DNA of 64,000 nt, from the NCBI RefSeq assembly GCF_001188955.3, contig NZ_JPRF03000021.1, forward strand, positions 248,001 to 312,000, given 5' to 3'. Shown here piece by piece: positions 44,721 through 54,956 of this stretch. How positions within the stretch are numbered: the stretch's first letter is position 1; the number at the start of each line of letters is the position of its first letter. The position numbers and the translations under genes are program-made. Source of the DNA: Kitasatospora aureofaciens (lineage in GTDB: Bacteria; Actinomycetota; Actinomycetes; Streptomycetales; Streptomycetaceae). The notes under the pieces were generated by a model. That model was not told the origin of the DNA and made no database searches. It worked only from the letters and a program-made list of their open reading frames with translations.

Positions 44721-46544
44721 TCAGTCGCGCTGCTGATCGAGGGCACCGTCCAGGGTGGTGGCGGCCATGATCAGCGACAGGTGCGTGAAAGCCTGCGGGA
44801 AGTTGCCCAGCTGCTCGCCACTGGGACCGATCTCCTCGGCGAACAGGCCGACGTGGTTGGCGTAGGTCTGCATCTTCTCGAACGCGTAGCGCGCCGGACG
44901 AATCCGCCCGGCGCGGGCAAGAGCGTCGACATAGAGGAAGGTGCAGAGACTGAACGTGCCTTCGGCCCCGCGCAGCCCGTCCGGGGAGGCCGCAGGGTCG
45001 TAGCGGTAGACGAGGCTGTCCGACACCAGCCTGCGCTCCATCGCGTCCAGCGTCGACAGCCAGCTCACCGTCCTGGGCGCCAGAAACCCGACACGCGGAA
45101 TGAGCAGCAGCGAAGCGTCGAGGACATCGCTTCCGTAGTGCTGGACGAGGGCCTGCTCCTTCTCGTTCCAGCCCCGTTCCATCACCTGCTCCAGGATCGC
45201 GTCGCGAGCCGCGGTCCACCGGGGAGCGTCGGCAGGACGGCTGTGCTCCCTCGCCAGGCGCAACCCCCGGTCGAAGGCCACCCACGCCATCACCCGGCTG
45301 AAGGTGAAGTCCTTGCGCCCGCCACGGGTCTCCCAGACGCCCTCGTCGGGGCGGTCCCAGGAATCGGCGAGCCAGTCCAGCGTCCGTGCGATGTTCTTCC
45401 AGCCGTGGTAGCTGCCCTGCATGGTGACCTCACGGCCCTCCGACAGGGCATAGAGCGCCTCCCCGTAGATGTCGAGCTGCAACTGATCGGCCGCCGCGTT
45501 CCCCACCCGCACCGGATACGAACCCCGGTAGCCCTCGAAGTGCGGGAGAACCTCTTCCGGCAGCGTGGGGTCACCGTCGACGCGGTACATGATCTGCAGC
45601 GGCTCGCCATCGACGCCCTCGCGGGCCTGGAGGCGATCTTCCATCCAACGCGTGAACTGCGCCGCCTCCTCGTCGAACCCCAGGTCGAGCAGGGCACGCA
45701 CGGACAGGGAGCCGTCGCGGACCCAGGTGTAGCGGTAGTCCCAGTTGCGCTCACCCCCGATCTGCTCGGGCAGCCCCATGGTGGCCGCGGCGACGGGAGC
45801 GCCTGTGGGCGCGTAGGTGAGCAGCTTGAGCGTGATGGCCGAGCGATGCACCATGCCCGGCCACCGGCCGCGGTAGCTGGAGTGGCGCACCCAGCGCTGC
45901 CAGAAGTCCACCACGTCCCAGAACTGCTCCATCGCGAGGCCTGGGGTGACCGGCGGCGGAGGGTCACCATCGGGACCGCCGACGGTGAACACCGCCGCAG
46001 CCACCTCACCCGGCCTCAGGGTCACCGCCCCCCGCGCGTCGTTGCCGTCCTGCTGCAGGGGGAAGGTGCTCTGCAGACAGGCGGTGCCGTTCGGCGCCCG
46101 GAACGTCGCGGTCCTGTCCTGCAGGTCGAGATGGTGGGTGGCACGGGCGTAGTCGAAACGCGGACGGCACTCCAGAGTGAAGTGCACTGTGCCGCGTACC
46201 GCCCTCACGCCGCGCAGCAGCACGTGCCTGTCAGTCGGGGTGCCGGTGCGATCCGGTGGCATGCAGTCGAAGACCTCACCGACTCCGTCCGGAGACATGA
46301 ACCGCGTGACCAGGACGGCGGTGTCCGGGTAGTAGAGCTGCTTGCAGGTGACGTTCCGGCTCTCCGGCGCGAACAGGAAGTAGCCACCGCGGTCATGGTC
46401 GAGCAGAGCAGCGAAGACGGTCGGCGAGTCGAACCGGGGAGCCGTGAGCCAGTCGACGACCCCCTGCGACGACACCAGAGCAGCGGTCTGCAGGTCTCCG
46501 ACGAGTCCATGGTCGGCAATGGAGGGATAACGGTCCATGATCAT
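44721..46544 (-). CDS. Glycoside hydrolase family 15 glucoamylase / trehalase-like enzyme (607 aa)
   Basis: ATG at 46544 follows AGGGAAGCGAG. The N-terminal beta-sandwich begins RYPSIADHGLVGDLQTAALV. The (alpha/alpha)6 domain has NWDYRYTWVRDGSLSVRALL, then VWETRGGRKDFTFSRVMAW and the conserved late text LFAEEIGPSGEQLGNFPQAF, which includes a catalytic Glu. Length (about 600) and motifs match bacterial GH15 proteins, several of which are trehalases (as in mycobacteria) rather than starch glucoamylases. No signal peptide, so cytoplasmic. Confidence 0.9.
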   Translation of the reverse strand: MIMDRYPSIADHGLVGDLQTAALVSSQGVVDWLTAPRFDSPTVFAALLDHDRGGYFLFAPESRNVTCKQLYYPDTAVLVTRFMSPDGVGEVFDCMPPDRTGTPTDRHVLLRGVRAVRGTVHFTLECRPRFDYARATHHLDLQDRTATFRAPNGTACLQSTFPLQQDGNDARGAVTLRPGEVAAAVFTVGGPDGDPPPPVTPGLAMEQFWDVVDFWQRWVRHSSYRGRWPGMVHRSAITLKLLTYAPTGAPVAAATMGLPEQIGGERNWDYRYTWVRDGSLSVRALLDLGFDEEAAQFTRWMEDRLQAREGVDGEPLQIMYRVDGDPTLPEEVLPHFEGYRGSYPVRVGNAAADQLQLDIYGEALYALSEGREVTMQGSYHGWKNIARTLDWLADSWDRPDEGVWETRGGRKDFTFSRVMAWVAFDRGLRLAREHSRPADAPRWTAARDAILEQVMERGWNEKEQALVQHYGSDVLDASLLLIPRVGFLAPRTVSWLSTLDAMERRLVSDSLVYRYDPAASPDGLRGAEGTFSLCTFLYVDALARAGRIRPARYAFEKMQTYANHVGLFAEEIGPSGEQLGNFPQAFTHLSLIMAATTLDGALDQQRD

Positions 46545-47061
46545 CTCGCTTCCCTGGTATCCCTGATTCCACTGTCCGCCCTCGGTGACGAGGCTGCCAC
46601 GGGTTTTGGAACGAGAGGCGAGACCAGAAGACGGCCGCCCGGCAGTCGGTCAAGGGGGCGGCCCGCATCGTCGGACGCACCCGGGCACGCCGCTGCCGGA
46701 GCGGTGGGGGCTGCGTTCGATCACGGCTCCGCATCGGGGCGACCGGCCGCCTCGGCACAGGAGCTTCGACCCGCGGCAGCCTTCTGATGGCCTCCCCGAT
46801 TCGCTGCGGCGACGAATGTGCCAATGGAGGGCCTTCGGGCACCAAAGCGGACGAATCATGCGCCGCGGACGACTGGCGCGCCGGGATCCGGGATAGACGG
46901 ACAGGGCCCGCTGCCGTCGTGGCCGCGCGGCGGCCCGGGGCCCGCATGCGCACGGCCCCCGGCACGTGACGTGGAAAGCGAGCCCGATGTCCTGTCCGTC
47001 CTCGCCGGCGGCGCCGGCCTCCTCGCCCGGCCGGCCCCGGCCGGCACCCGCTGCGCGGCCC
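46545..47061. other. Divergent region between GH15 and the crt cluster, no gene seen
   Basis: About 515 bases. No frame matches the missing first two thirds of crtE on either strand; text before 47062 (for example ESEPDVLSVLAGGAGLL) is not prenyl synthase. The deletion that removed the 5' part of crtE therefore ended here. The crt promoter, if still used, lies in this stretch. Confidence 0.4.
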
Positions 47062-47439
47062 CGACTCTTCGGGGATCCGGCGGACACCGGCAAGCCCTGC
47101 GGTGACGACGTGCGGGCGGTTAAACCCACGTTCCTGGTCGCGGTGGCGCACGCCCGGGCCGTCGCTCGCCGCGACAGCGCCTCCTCGGAGGTGCTCGGCC
47201 GCCGCCCGGGCGATCCGGCCCTGGACGACGGCGGCCTGACGGAGGTCCGGCGGGTACTGGTCGCCACCGGGGCCCGGGCGGCTGTCCAGGCCCGGATCGA
47301 GCGCCTGTCCGAGCGCAGCCTGGAGCACTTGGAGAGGGTCCGGCCACACGCTCGGGGCGCCGAACGGCCGGCGGCCCTGCCGAGGGTGGCGGCGGGATTG
47401 GCGCGTGGTCCGTTCCGCGGTGAAGAGGGCGGCGCATGA
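47062..47439 (+). pseudogene. crtE: 3' fragment of geranylgeranyl diphosphate synthase (crtE)
   Basis: The frame shows the C-terminal third of a prenyl diphosphate synthase: RLFGDPADTGKPCGDDVRAV (the stretch after the second Asp-rich motif), then helices ending RIERLSERSLEHLERV. The two DDxxD substrate motifs and the N-terminal two thirds are absent, so it cannot make geranylgeranyl diphosphate. The end still overlaps crtI by four bases (ATGA), the original operon junction. It may still be translated from GTG 46966 to feed ribosomes into crtI. Another GGPP synthase elsewhere must supply the pathway. Confidence 0.8.
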
Positions 47440-49031
47440 GCCGCGCCGCGCCGGCGGCCGACCACGTCGTCGTCGTGGGGGCCGGCCTGGCCGGGCTGGC
47501 GGCAGCCTGTCATCTGATCGGGGCGGGACGCGGCGTCACCGTGGTCGAGCGGGACGATGCGCCCGGCGGCAGAGCTGGGCGCATCCGCTGCGGCGACTAC
47601 CTCTTCGACACCGGACCGACCGTGCTGACCATGCCGCACCTGGCCGACGAGGCGTTCCGGGCCGTCGGCACCTCGCTGCGCGAGCACGTCGAACTGCTGC
47701 CGCTGCAACCGGCTTACCGGGCCCGCTTCGCGGACGGCAGCGCATTGGACGTGCACACGGACGCGCAGACGATGGAGGCCGAGGTGGAGCGCTTCGCCGG
47801 GCCGCGGGAGGCCGCGGGCTACCGGGAGCTGCGCCACTGGCTCACCCGGCTCTACCAGGTGCAGATGCGGCGCTTCATCGACACCAACTTCGACTCTCCC
47901 TGGCAGCTGCTCAACCCGGACCTGGCCCGCCTGGCGGCGCTGGGCGGGTTCGGCCGGCTCGCCCCGCGGATCGGACGTCATCTGCGCGACGAGCGGCTGC
48001 GCCGGGTCTTCTCCTTCCAGTCCCTCTACGCCGGGGTGGCTCCGGGCCGGGCACTGGCCGCTTACGCGGTCATCGCCTACATGGACACCGTGGCCGGAGT
48101 GTGGTTCCCCCGCGGCGGCATGCACGCCCTACCCCGCGCGATGGCCGCCGCGGCCGCGGCGGCGGGCGCCGGGTTCCGGTACGGGAGCACGGTGGTGCGC
48201 CTGGAACGGTCGGGGCACCGGGTGACGGCCGTCGTCACGGACCGCGAGCGCATCCCGTGCGACGCGGTCGTGCTCACGCCCGACCTGCCCGTGACGTACC
48301 GGCTGCTGGGGCGGGCCCCCCGCCGGGCGGTGCCGCTGCGCTTCTCGCCCTCGGCGGTCGTCCTCCACCTGGGCACGGACCGTACCTGGCCCCAACTGGC
48401 GCACCACACCCTGTCCTTCGGCCACGCCTGGAACCAGACCTTCGACGAACTCACACGCACCGGCCGTGTGATGACGGACCCCTCACTGCTGGTCACCCGT
48501 GCGACGAGCACCGACCCGTCGCTGGCCCCGGCCGGCCGGCACACGCACTACGTCCTGGCGCCGGCACCCAACACCGTCGTCGGCCCGGACGCCGCGGCCT
48601 GGGGTGACCTGGCGCCGCGCTACCGCGACCACCTGATCGACACCCTGGAGCAGCGCGGGCTCACCGGCATCGCCGGGGCCGTCGAGGAGGAGTTCATCGT
48701 GACCCCGGCCGACTGGGCGGCCCGGGGACACGCCGCGGGCACGCCCTTCTCCGCCGCCCACACCTTCGCCCAGACCGGGCCCTTCCGGCCGCGCAACCTG
48801 GTGCGGGGGCTGGAGAACGCGGTGGTGGCCGGCTGCGGCACCACCCCCGGCGTCGGCGTTCCCACGGTTCTGATCAGCGGGAAGCTCGCCGCCGCCCGCA
48901 TTACCGGCACGCCACGCCCGGGCCACCGCGCGCCGGTGGACGCCCGCCCGGCCGGCAGCGGTGCGGCGACGGGCGTACCGGGCCCGCTCCCGTCCTCCTC
49001 GACCACAGGAGCCGCGCATGACGGCCCGTGA
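47436..49031 (+). CDS. crtI: Phytoene desaturase (531 aa)
   Basis: ATG at 47436 overlaps the crtE fragment. The FAD motif [21 protein letters not shown] lies near residue 12, followed by PGGRAGRI. The body contains the family strings [22 protein letters not shown] and [20 protein letters not shown], and the C-terminal flavin contact is [20 protein letters not shown] near residue 470. The enzyme introduces four double bonds into phytoene to give lycopene, in the membrane. The last 40 residues are a Pro/Ser-rich tail overlapping crtB by 14 bases. Confidence 0.92.
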   Translation: MSRAAPAADHVVVVGAGLAGLAAACHLIGAGRGVTVVERDDAPGGRAGRIRCGDYLFDTGPTVLTMPHLADEAFRAVGTSLREHVELLPLQPAYRARFADGSALDVHTDAQTMEAEVERFAGPREAAGYRELRHWLTRLYQVQMRRFIDTNFDSPWQLLNPDLARLAALGGFGRLAPRIGRHLRDERLRRVFSFQSLYAGVAPGRALAAYAVIAYMDTVAGVWFPRGGMHALPRAMAAAAAAAGAGFRYGSTVVRLERSGHRVTAVVTDRERIPCDAVVLTPDLPVTYRLLGRAPRRAVPLRFSPSAVVLHLGTDRTWPQLAHHTLSFGHAWNQTFDELTRTGRVMTDPSLLVTRATSTDPSLAPAGRHTHYVLAPAPNTVVGPDAAAWGDLAPRYRDHLIDTLEQRGLTGIAGAVEEEFIVTPADWAARGHAAGTPFSAAHTFAQTGPFRPRNLVRGLENAVVAGCGTTPGVGVPTVLISGKLAAARITGTPRPGHRAPVDARPAGSGAATGVPGPLPSSSTTGAAHDGP

Positions 49032-50025
49032 ACTGGACGCCGCGGGCGTCACGGCACCGGCCCTGCGCGCGGCGTACACCGCCTGCCGCGACCTCAACGC
49101 CCGCCACGGCCGTACCTACTTCCTGGCCGCCCGACTGCTGCCGGTGGAGCGCCGGTGCGCCGTCCACGCCCTGTACGGCTTCGCGCGCTGGGCGGACGAC
49201 ATCGTCGACGGGCTGGACCGGCGCGAGACGCCCACCGAGCGCGACCGGCTGCTGGGCCTGCTGGAGAAGGACCTGGCCACGGGCCTGCGGGGCGGTGGCG
49301 CGGACCACCCGGTGGTGCGGGCGGTCGCGGACACCGCCGGCCGGTACGACATCGACCCGGGGCTGTTCACCGACTTCCTCGCCTCGATGCGCGCCGACCT
49401 CACCGTCACCGACTATCCGACCTACCAGGACCTCTACCGCTACATGCACGGTTCGGCGGCGGTGATCGGTCTGCAGATGCTGCCCGTCCTCGGGACGGTG
49501 ACGGGCCGGGCCGAGGCCGAGCCGTACGCGGCGGCCCTCGGAGTGGCGTTCCAGCTGACCAACTTCCTGCGCGACGTGGGTGAGGATCTGGACCGAGGCC
49601 GGGTCTACCTGCCCGGCGACCTGCTCGCGGCCCACGGAGTGGACCGGCCGCTGCTGGAGTGGAGCCGCCGAACCGGCCGTGACGACGCCCGCATCCGGGC
49701 CGCCCTGGTCGCCGCCGCCGGGCTGGCCCGCGGCGTCTACCGCGACGCGGAGCCGGGCATCGCGATGCTGGAGCCCAGGGTCCGGCCCTGCATCGGGACC
49801 GCCTTCGTGCTCTACGGCGGCATCCTGGACGCGATCGCCCGGGACGGGTACGCGGTGCTGCACCGGCGGTCGGCGGTGCCGCTGCGCCGACGGGCTGCGG
49901 TCGCGGCGGCGGGGCTGGCGCGCGTCCTGGCCGCCCGGGTGCCGGCGGCCGTGCGGGGCGGCCTTCCCTCCGGCCCGCCGCACCACCGTCCGGCGGGCCC
50001 GGACGGCCGGAGGGCAGCGCGGTGA
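49018..50025 (+). CDS. crtB: Phytoene synthase (335 aa)
   Basis: ATG at 49018 follows AGGAGCCGCGC inside the end of crtI. The two aspartate-rich motifs are [13 protein letters not shown] near residue 60 and [18 protein letters not shown] near 185, which bind Mg2+ and diphosphate. Other signatures are [20 protein letters not shown] and [15 protein letters not shown]. It joins two geranylgeranyl diphosphates to phytoene. Stop overlaps the next GTG by four bases. Confidence 0.93.
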   Translation: MTARELDAAGVTAPALRAAYTACRDLNARHGRTYFLAARLLPVERRCAVHALYGFARWADDIVDGLDRRETPTERDRLLGLLEKDLATGLRGGGADHPVVRAVADTAGRYDIDPGLFTDFLASMRADLTVTDYPTYQDLYRYMHGSAAVIGLQMLPVLGTVTGRAEAEPYAAALGVAFQLTNFLRDVGEDLDRGRVYLPGDLLAAHGVDRPLLEWSRRTGRDDARIRAALVAAAGLARGVYRDAEPGIAMLEPRVRPCIGTAFVLYGGILDAIARDGYAVLHRRSAVPLRRRAAVAAAGLARVLAARVPAAVRGGLPSGPPHHRPAGPDGRRAAR

Positions 50026-51035
50026 GCGCGTCGCCCGGACGGCACCGGACCTCGCCGCTGCGGCTGCGCCAGGGCCCCGCCTGGGCAGGGCAGGAGCCGT
50101 CCTGGCGGGCGGCGAAGCCGGCGCTGATCGCCTCCGCCCTGGAACAGGCGACGGCCCGGCCCTTCGGGAACTGGTACGTCGTCGGCCCGGCCGGGAGCAC
50201 CGCCTCCCACGGCCGCCCGTGCGGGCGCCTGGTGGGCGGGACGGAGGTGGTGCTCTGGCGGGACGACGGCGGGACGCTGCGGGCCGGTTCGGGAATCTGC
50301 CCGCACCTGGGCGCACCGCTCAAGGACGGCCGGGTGGTGGGCGGCACGCTGGTGTGTCACTGGCACGGTCTGGCCCTGGGCGGCGGCGCGTCCGCCGGGT
50401 GGGAGCGCTACCCGGTGTACGAGGACGGGGTTCTGGCCTGGGTGCGGCTGGACGCCGTCGGCGGTGAGGAGCCCTGGCCACGGCCGGCGGTGCCGCGGCG
50501 CCCCGCCCTGGAGGGAGCCGTCACGGCGGTGTACACCGGGCGGGGCCGCTGCGAGCCCGAGGACGTGGTGGCCAATCGGCTGGACCCGTGGCACGGCGCC
50601 TGGCTGCACCCCTACGCGTTCACGGACCTCAGGGTGGTGGAGGTGCCGGACCTCGTCGCCGGGGACGGGGAGGACGGGTTCGCCGTCGACGTGTCGTTCC
50701 GGGTGGCCGGGCGGCTGGTCGTGCCGGTGCGTGCGGTGTTCACCGCGCCCGGCCCCCGTACCGTCGTGATGCGCATCGCGGAGGGGGAGGGGGCCGGGTC
50801 GGTGGTGGAGACCCATGCCACGGCGCTCACCGCCGCCTCCTCCTCCGCCCCGCGTACGGCGGTCGTGGAGGCGGTGGTCGCCGCGTCCGGGCGGCGCGGC
50901 TTCGCCGTGGCCCGGGCGCTCGCTCCGTTCCTGCGGCCGGTGGTGCGTCGGACGGCGGGGCGGCTGTGGCGCGACGACCTGGCCTACGCGGAGCGCCGCT
51001 GGGCTCTGCGCAGCACCGGCCGCTTCCCCGGCTGA
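50022..51035 (+). CDS. Rieske [2Fe-2S] protein of the crt cluster, DUF5914-like (337 aa)
   Basis: GTG at 50022 overlaps crtB (GTGA). The Rieske site is [11 protein letters not shown] followed by [12 protein letters not shown] (Cys-x-His and Cys-x-x-His) near residues 90-118. The rest lacks the mononuclear iron site of ring-hydroxylating oxygenases but has [19 protein letters not shown], typical of the DUF5914 proteins I remember beside actinobacterial crt genes. It probably takes part in a carotenoid end-group reaction or supplies electrons to one. It ends 75 bases before the convergent crtU stop. Confidence 0.8.
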   Translation: MSASPGRHRTSPLRLRQGPAWAGQEPSWRAAKPALIASALEQATARPFGNWYVVGPAGSTASHGRPCGRLVGGTEVVLWRDDGGTLRAGSGICPHLGAPLKDGRVVGGTLVCHWHGLALGGGASAGWERYPVYEDGVLAWVRLDAVGGEEPWPRPAVPRRPALEGAVTAVYTGRGRCEPEDVVANRLDPWHGAWLHPYAFTDLRVVEVPDLVAGDGEDGFAVDVSFRVAGRLVVPVRAVFTAPGPRTVVMRIAEGEGAGSVVETHATALTAASSSAPRTAVVEAVVAASGRRGFAVARALAPFLRPVVRRTAGRLWRDDLAYAERRWALRSTGRFPG

Positions 51036-51110
51036 GGCTCCGGCGCGCCCGGGGGCAAGCCGGCCGCCTCGCGGACGGGCGTGCCCGGGACCGAGCAGCC
51101 CGGCCAGCGG

Positions 51111-52667
51111 TCAGCGGGCCGCCCGGCGGGCCACGGCGCGCAGCGGGCGGCACCGGCCGGCACGGGGGACGGACCACAGGGTCTGGCCGGCCACGCCCCA
51201 GCGGGCGAGCAGGACGTTGGCGGCCTGGAAACCGGTGGTGGCGGCGCGTTCCATCAGGGCGACGGGCAGGTCGGTGCGGACCAGGTCCCCGGCCAGGACG
51301 ACGGCGGGGTGCGGGGTGATGACGCCGGGGCGGCGGGACCATCCGCCGACCGGGAACACCGGGCAGTCGCCGCGCCATTCGTGGCGCACGTTCACGAGGC
51401 GGGCGCCACGGGTCTCCGGGTACACCTCGTGCAGCCGGGCCGTCATGCGCTCCTGGACCCCTGCGCGGTCGGCGTCCCCGTCCACGGCGTAGGCGTGCAG
51501 TTCGACCACCGATCCACCGGTCCGGGCGGCCCACCGGGCCGCTTCCCCCTCCCAGCGGTCGAGGACACTGACGTTGTCCAGCCCGTCGTAGCCGCTGGTG
51601 CCGAGGAACCCGGGCCGGTGCGCGGCGACCGGGCGGTCCAGCCAGAGCCGGGAGACCAGGAACGGCGGCGCGGTGCGCAGGGCGGCGATGTCGGCGCGCC
51701 ACCGCGGGCCGCCCAGGTGCTCCGAGGCGGCGACCAGGCGCCGCAGGCCACCGGCGTCCAGGGCCAGGACGACGGCCTGGTGGCGCTCGGCTCCCCGGCC
51801 CGCGGTCACCACCTCGATGTCGCCGTCGGCCAGCGGCCGGACCCGGTCGACGGGGGACGCGGTCCGCAGATCGACACCGAGGTTGCCCAGGTAGCCGGCG
51901 AGGGGCTGCCACAGGCCCTGCGGATAGGGCTCGGTGGGGACGTCGAACAGCAGGCCTTCGGAGGATCCGAGGAAGTAGATGTGGAACATCAGCAGCAGTT
52001 CGGCGGCGGACAGGTGGCGCGGGTCGGTGAAGAAGCTGCGGGAGAACACTTCGAAGGCGAGGTGTCGGGCGGCGCGGGGGAAGTTGATCCTCTCCAGGAA
52101 GTCGTGGGCGCTGGTGTCGTCGTACCGTTCGAACACCTCCGGTACGCGGACGTCGAGCAGCGGCAGGGCTGCCCGTGCGTTTAGGGCGGCCAGGTCGCGC
52201 AGACCGAAGGTGGGACTGAGGAGGACGAATCCGGCTGCGCTGAGCGGAGGGGTGCGCGGTACCCGGGCGAAGCTGTCGGTCAGCCCGCTGCGGTGACGCA
52301 GTGGGTAGTCGGGCAGCGCGGCCAGTCTGGTGAGCCCTGGGTCGGTGCGGCGCAGCAGGCCGCGCAGGTTGTAGTACTGACGGAAGAAGGCGTGGAAGCC
52401 GCGGCTCATGGTCGCGGTGGAGCCGTCGGCGAGGCGGACGGGCCATCCGGCGACGCGGCCGCCCAGGACGGGTTCCCGTTCGTGGAGGGTCACCGCGATG
52501 CCGCGTTCGGCGAGTGCGGTGGCGGCGGCCAGGCCCGCGATGCCGCCCCCGACGACGGCGACCCGGGGCGGTTCGGCTCCGGGGAAGCGGGCGTGGCCCG
52601 GTGCGGCCGGCACCGTTTCGGCCCGGCGGTCGCGGCCGCGCCGGGCAGCGGGTGTCGTACTGCTCAC
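51111..52667 (-). CDS. crtU: Carotene desaturase/methyltransferase forming aromatic rings (518 aa)
   Basis: GTG at 52667 overlaps the crtT fragment stop by four bases. The FAD motif VAVVGGGIAGLAAATALAER is near residue 35, followed by EPVLGGRVAGWPVRLADG and SRGFHAFFRQYYNLRGLL. Late strings GDCPVFPVGGWSRRPGV and VVLAGDLVRTDLPVALME are the cofactor-binding C-terminal part. CrtU converts beta-rings to aromatic phi-rings, giving isorenieratene. All key regions look intact. Confidence 0.9.
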   Translation of the reverse strand: MSSTTPAARRGRDRRAETVPAAPGHARFPGAEPPRVAVVGGGIAGLAAATALAERGIAVTLHEREPVLGGRVAGWPVRLADGSTATMSRGFHAFFRQYYNLRGLLRRTDPGLTRLAALPDYPLRHRSGLTDSFARVPRTPPLSAAGFVLLSPTFGLRDLAALNARAALPLLDVRVPEVFERYDDTSAHDFLERINFPRAARHLAFEVFSRSFFTDPRHLSAAELLLMFHIYFLGSSEGLLFDVPTEPYPQGLWQPLAGYLGNLGVDLRTASPVDRVRPLADGDIEVVTAGRGAERHQAVVLALDAGGLRRLVAASEHLGGPRWRADIAALRTAPPFLVSRLWLDRPVAAHRPGFLGTSGYDGLDNVSVLDRWEGEAARWAARTGGSVVELHAYAVDGDADRAGVQERMTARLHEVYPETRGARLVNVRHEWRGDCPVFPVGGWSRRPGVITPHPAVVLAGDLVRTDLPVALMERAATTGFQAANVLLARWGVAGQTLWSVPRAGRCRPLRAVARRAAR

Positions 52668-52861
52668 GCGTGCGCCTCCGGTTGGGCGGAGCGCGGGTGC
52701 GCCGCGGCGGCGCCGGCCCCGCCGTCGGCCAGGCGCAGGCGGCGGGCCGAGCGGCGCAGGGCGCCGAGGTGGCCCGGGTCGAGGGCGGTCAGCAGGTCGT
52801 AGGCCGGTGCGGCGTGGTCGAAGGCACGGACGAGGTCACGGCCGTGCAGGAGCGACGTCAA
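52664..52861 (-). pseudogene. crtT: 5' fragment of crtT-type methyltransferase
   Basis: TTG at 52861 overlaps the crtY stop. The first 45 residues (GRDLVRAFDHAAPAYDLLTA then LRRSARRLRLADGG) match the start of the SAM methyltransferase usually found between crtY and crtU. Just before the SAM-binding glycine motif the text ends in AAAAHPRSAQPEAHA and stops, so the catalytic domain is lost by deletion. The remaining ORF keeps coupled junctions to both neighbours, so crtY-to-crtU translation can continue. Confidence 0.75.
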
Positions 52862-54147
52862 CGGCTCTCCTCGCAGGAGTCGGGGGCGGGTTCCGGTCCG
52901 GTACCGGGCAGGGCCCGGCGGGGCAGCAGGGGGAGTTCGGCGGCGCAGCGCAGCATCGGGCCGACGGGGCAGCGCAGGCCGATGCGCAGGTCCTCGGCGG
53001 GGGTGCTCCTGCCGTCGAGGAAGCGCAGGACCTGTTCGGCGGGGGTGCGGCGGAACAGGTCGGTGAAGAAACGGGGGCCGTCGATCCGGCCGGTGTCCAG
53101 GGCGCGCAGCAGGACGGCGTCCATCACCAGCGCCCGTCGGCGGTGGGGTGCGGGCGCGGGTGCGGTCCGGCCGGGTGTCGGTTGCCGGGCGAGGGCGGCG
53201 GCGATGGCCCGGCTCTGCCGCTGGATGGCGGCGAAGGCGTAGCCGGTGGCCGGGCGGGTGGCGCCACCGGCGGTGCCGATGCGCACGTGCGCGGGACCGG
53301 CACGGCGGGGGAAACGGCCGTCCGTCATGGGGATGACGCCCTGCTCGGCCTCCTCCACCGTGAGTGCGCCCAGACCGAGGACGCGGCGGGTGTAGTCGCG
53401 CAGCGCGTGCTCGTATCCGGCGGTGGTCAGGGGGCGCCGGGAGAACTCGGTGTACTCCACGAGGGCGCGGTCGGGGGCCAGGGGGAGGACGTATCCGAAG
53501 GCGAGACCGTGGGCGGGCTGCGGGAGGCGGAAGTCCATCAGGTCTGCCGTGCCGGGGTCGAAGCGCGGGCGGTCGGTGTGCACGAACCAGCCGCGGAAGT
53601 GTTGCAGGAGGGTGGTCCGGGCCAGCGGCGGCCGCACGGGCGGTCTGGAGTCGAAGACGTACCGGGCGTCGAGGGTGAGCGGCCGTCCGGCTGGGTCGGT
53701 GGCGAGCACGCGGGCGCCCGGGCGTCCGTCCGGCCGGGTCTGCACCCGGTGGACGGTGGCCCGCACGATCCTGGCCCCGGGGTGGCCGCCGAGGCGGTCG
53801 TGGACCAGTTCCTCGAACGCGGTGGAGCGCAGCATCCGGTAGCGCAGCGGGGCGGGCTCCGTCTCGACGGCGTTCCCGTCGGGGCCGGTGATCCGCAGCC
53901 GGGACCACTGCGCGGTGACAGCCCGCTCGTACTCCCCCGGGCCGTCGTCCCAGAAGCACCAGGTCCGTGGCGGCGGGCGCAGCGGACCCTCGGGGGGTTC
54001 GACGACGGTCAGGTCGAGCCGGGGGCGGGGCCGGTGTCCCTCGTGCCCGTGTCCGACCAGGCAGTCGGCGAGACTGAGTCCTGCGGCTCCTCCACCGATG
54101 ACGACCAGGGGAAGGGGCTCGGCTTCAGCGGTCCTTCTCAACCTCAA
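52858..54147 (-). CDS. crtY: Lycopene beta-cyclase (429 aa)
   Basis: TTG at 54147 (or 54141) has GGAGGCAGG directly before; no ATG or GTG fits better. The NAD/FAD motif PLVVIGGGAAGLSLADCLVG is near residue 12, with the diagnostic PRTWCFWDDGPGEYER after it, and RYVFDSRPPV, AFGYVLPLAPDRALVEYTEF and GVIPMTDGRFP later. It closes both ends of lycopene to beta-carotene. It is followed by the crtT fragment and crtU in one coupled operon. Confidence 0.9.
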   Translation of the reverse strand: MRLRRTAEAEPLPLVVIGGGAAGLSLADCLVGHGHEGHRPRPRLDLTVVEPPEGPLRPPPRTWCFWDDGPGEYERAVTAQWSRLRITGPDGNAVETEPAPLRYRMLRSTAFEELVHDRLGGHPGARIVRATVHRVQTRPDGRPGARVLATDPAGRPLTLDARYVFDSRPPVRPPLARTTLLQHFRGWFVHTDRPRFDPGTADLMDFRLPQPAHGLAFGYVLPLAPDRALVEYTEFSRRPLTTAGYEHALRDYTRRVLGLGALTVEEAEQGVIPMTDGRFPRRAGPAHVRIGTAGGATRPATGYAFAAIQRQSRAIAAALARQPTPGRTAPAPAPHRRRALVMDAVLLRALDTGRIDGPRFFTDLFRRTPAEQVLRFLDGRSTPAEDLRIGLRCPVGPMLRCAAELPLLPRRALPGTGPEPAPDSCEESR

Positions 54148-54213
54148 CCTGCCTCCACCTTCCGGCTGGACGGGGTCCGACGGCGGGCGGCGCCCGGCAC
54201 CGCCTACAGGCGG

Positions 54214-54825
54214 TCAGGACAGGCCCGGCGGGCATCGTCCCAGGCGCGCGGCGGTGGCGACGGCGTTGGCGCGTTCCGGGCGTGTCACGTGCGGCGGAGC
54301 CGGTGTGCCGGAGAACGGTGGGCGCCCGACGGCGAAGGGGCCGGGGGGTGCAGCGGATGGGCGCCAGCTCGGGTCCTCGTCGATGTAGAGCACGTCCGAC
54401 TCGACCCGGGCGCGCGGGTGGCGGCGGGCGAGTTCGTCGGTGTAGCGCCAGTGGGTGGTGCAGCGCCGCCCGTCCAGCAGCCCGGCCTCGCCGAGCAGGA
54501 AGGCCCCGGTGCAGATGCTCAGGACGCGGGCGCCGCGCTCGACGGCGGCCCGTAGCTCCTCGGTCAGGTGGTCCGGCTGCCGCACGTGCAGGTCGTAGGC
54601 CGGGATGCAGATGAGGTCCGCCGAGGCCAGCCGCTCCAGGCCGTGCCGGGTCCGCACCTCGAAGCCGTGCCGCATCGGCACGCTGTCGCCGGTTCCTGAG
54701 ACAAGAGCGAAGTCGTAGACGGGGAGCGCATCGTCGCCGCGGTCGATGCCGAAGACCTCGCAGAACACACCCAACTCGAAGGCGTGGGCGCCTTGGAGGG
54801 CCAGGACGGCAACATCGCGAAGCAC
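54214..54825 (-). pseudogene. GlxA-type AraC regulator lacking its DNA-binding domain
   Basis: GTG at 54825 follows AGGAGCCCC. The first about 140 residues are a DJ-1/PfpI-like sensor domain: GAHAFELGVFCEVFGIDRGD, then LICIPAYDL and VLSICTGAFLLGEAGLLDGR with its nucleophile-elbow Cys. After VLYIDEDPSW the text loses resemblance (Pro/Arg-rich) and stops; the two helix-turn-helix motifs of AraC proteins are missing. The truncation point is near 54390. It is upstream of crtY on the same strand, so it may once have been nearby by chance. Confidence 0.75.
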
Positions 54826-54956
54826 GGGGCTCCTGATCTCTCTCACGACGGTGGCAGCAATTTCAGCCTATCCGTCGTTTCCGCCACTCCCGGCGGGTGC
54901 CCCGTCCTGGAAAGCTCGCAGGCGTTACCCCCACCACGCGAACAGCTAGGCACCGG

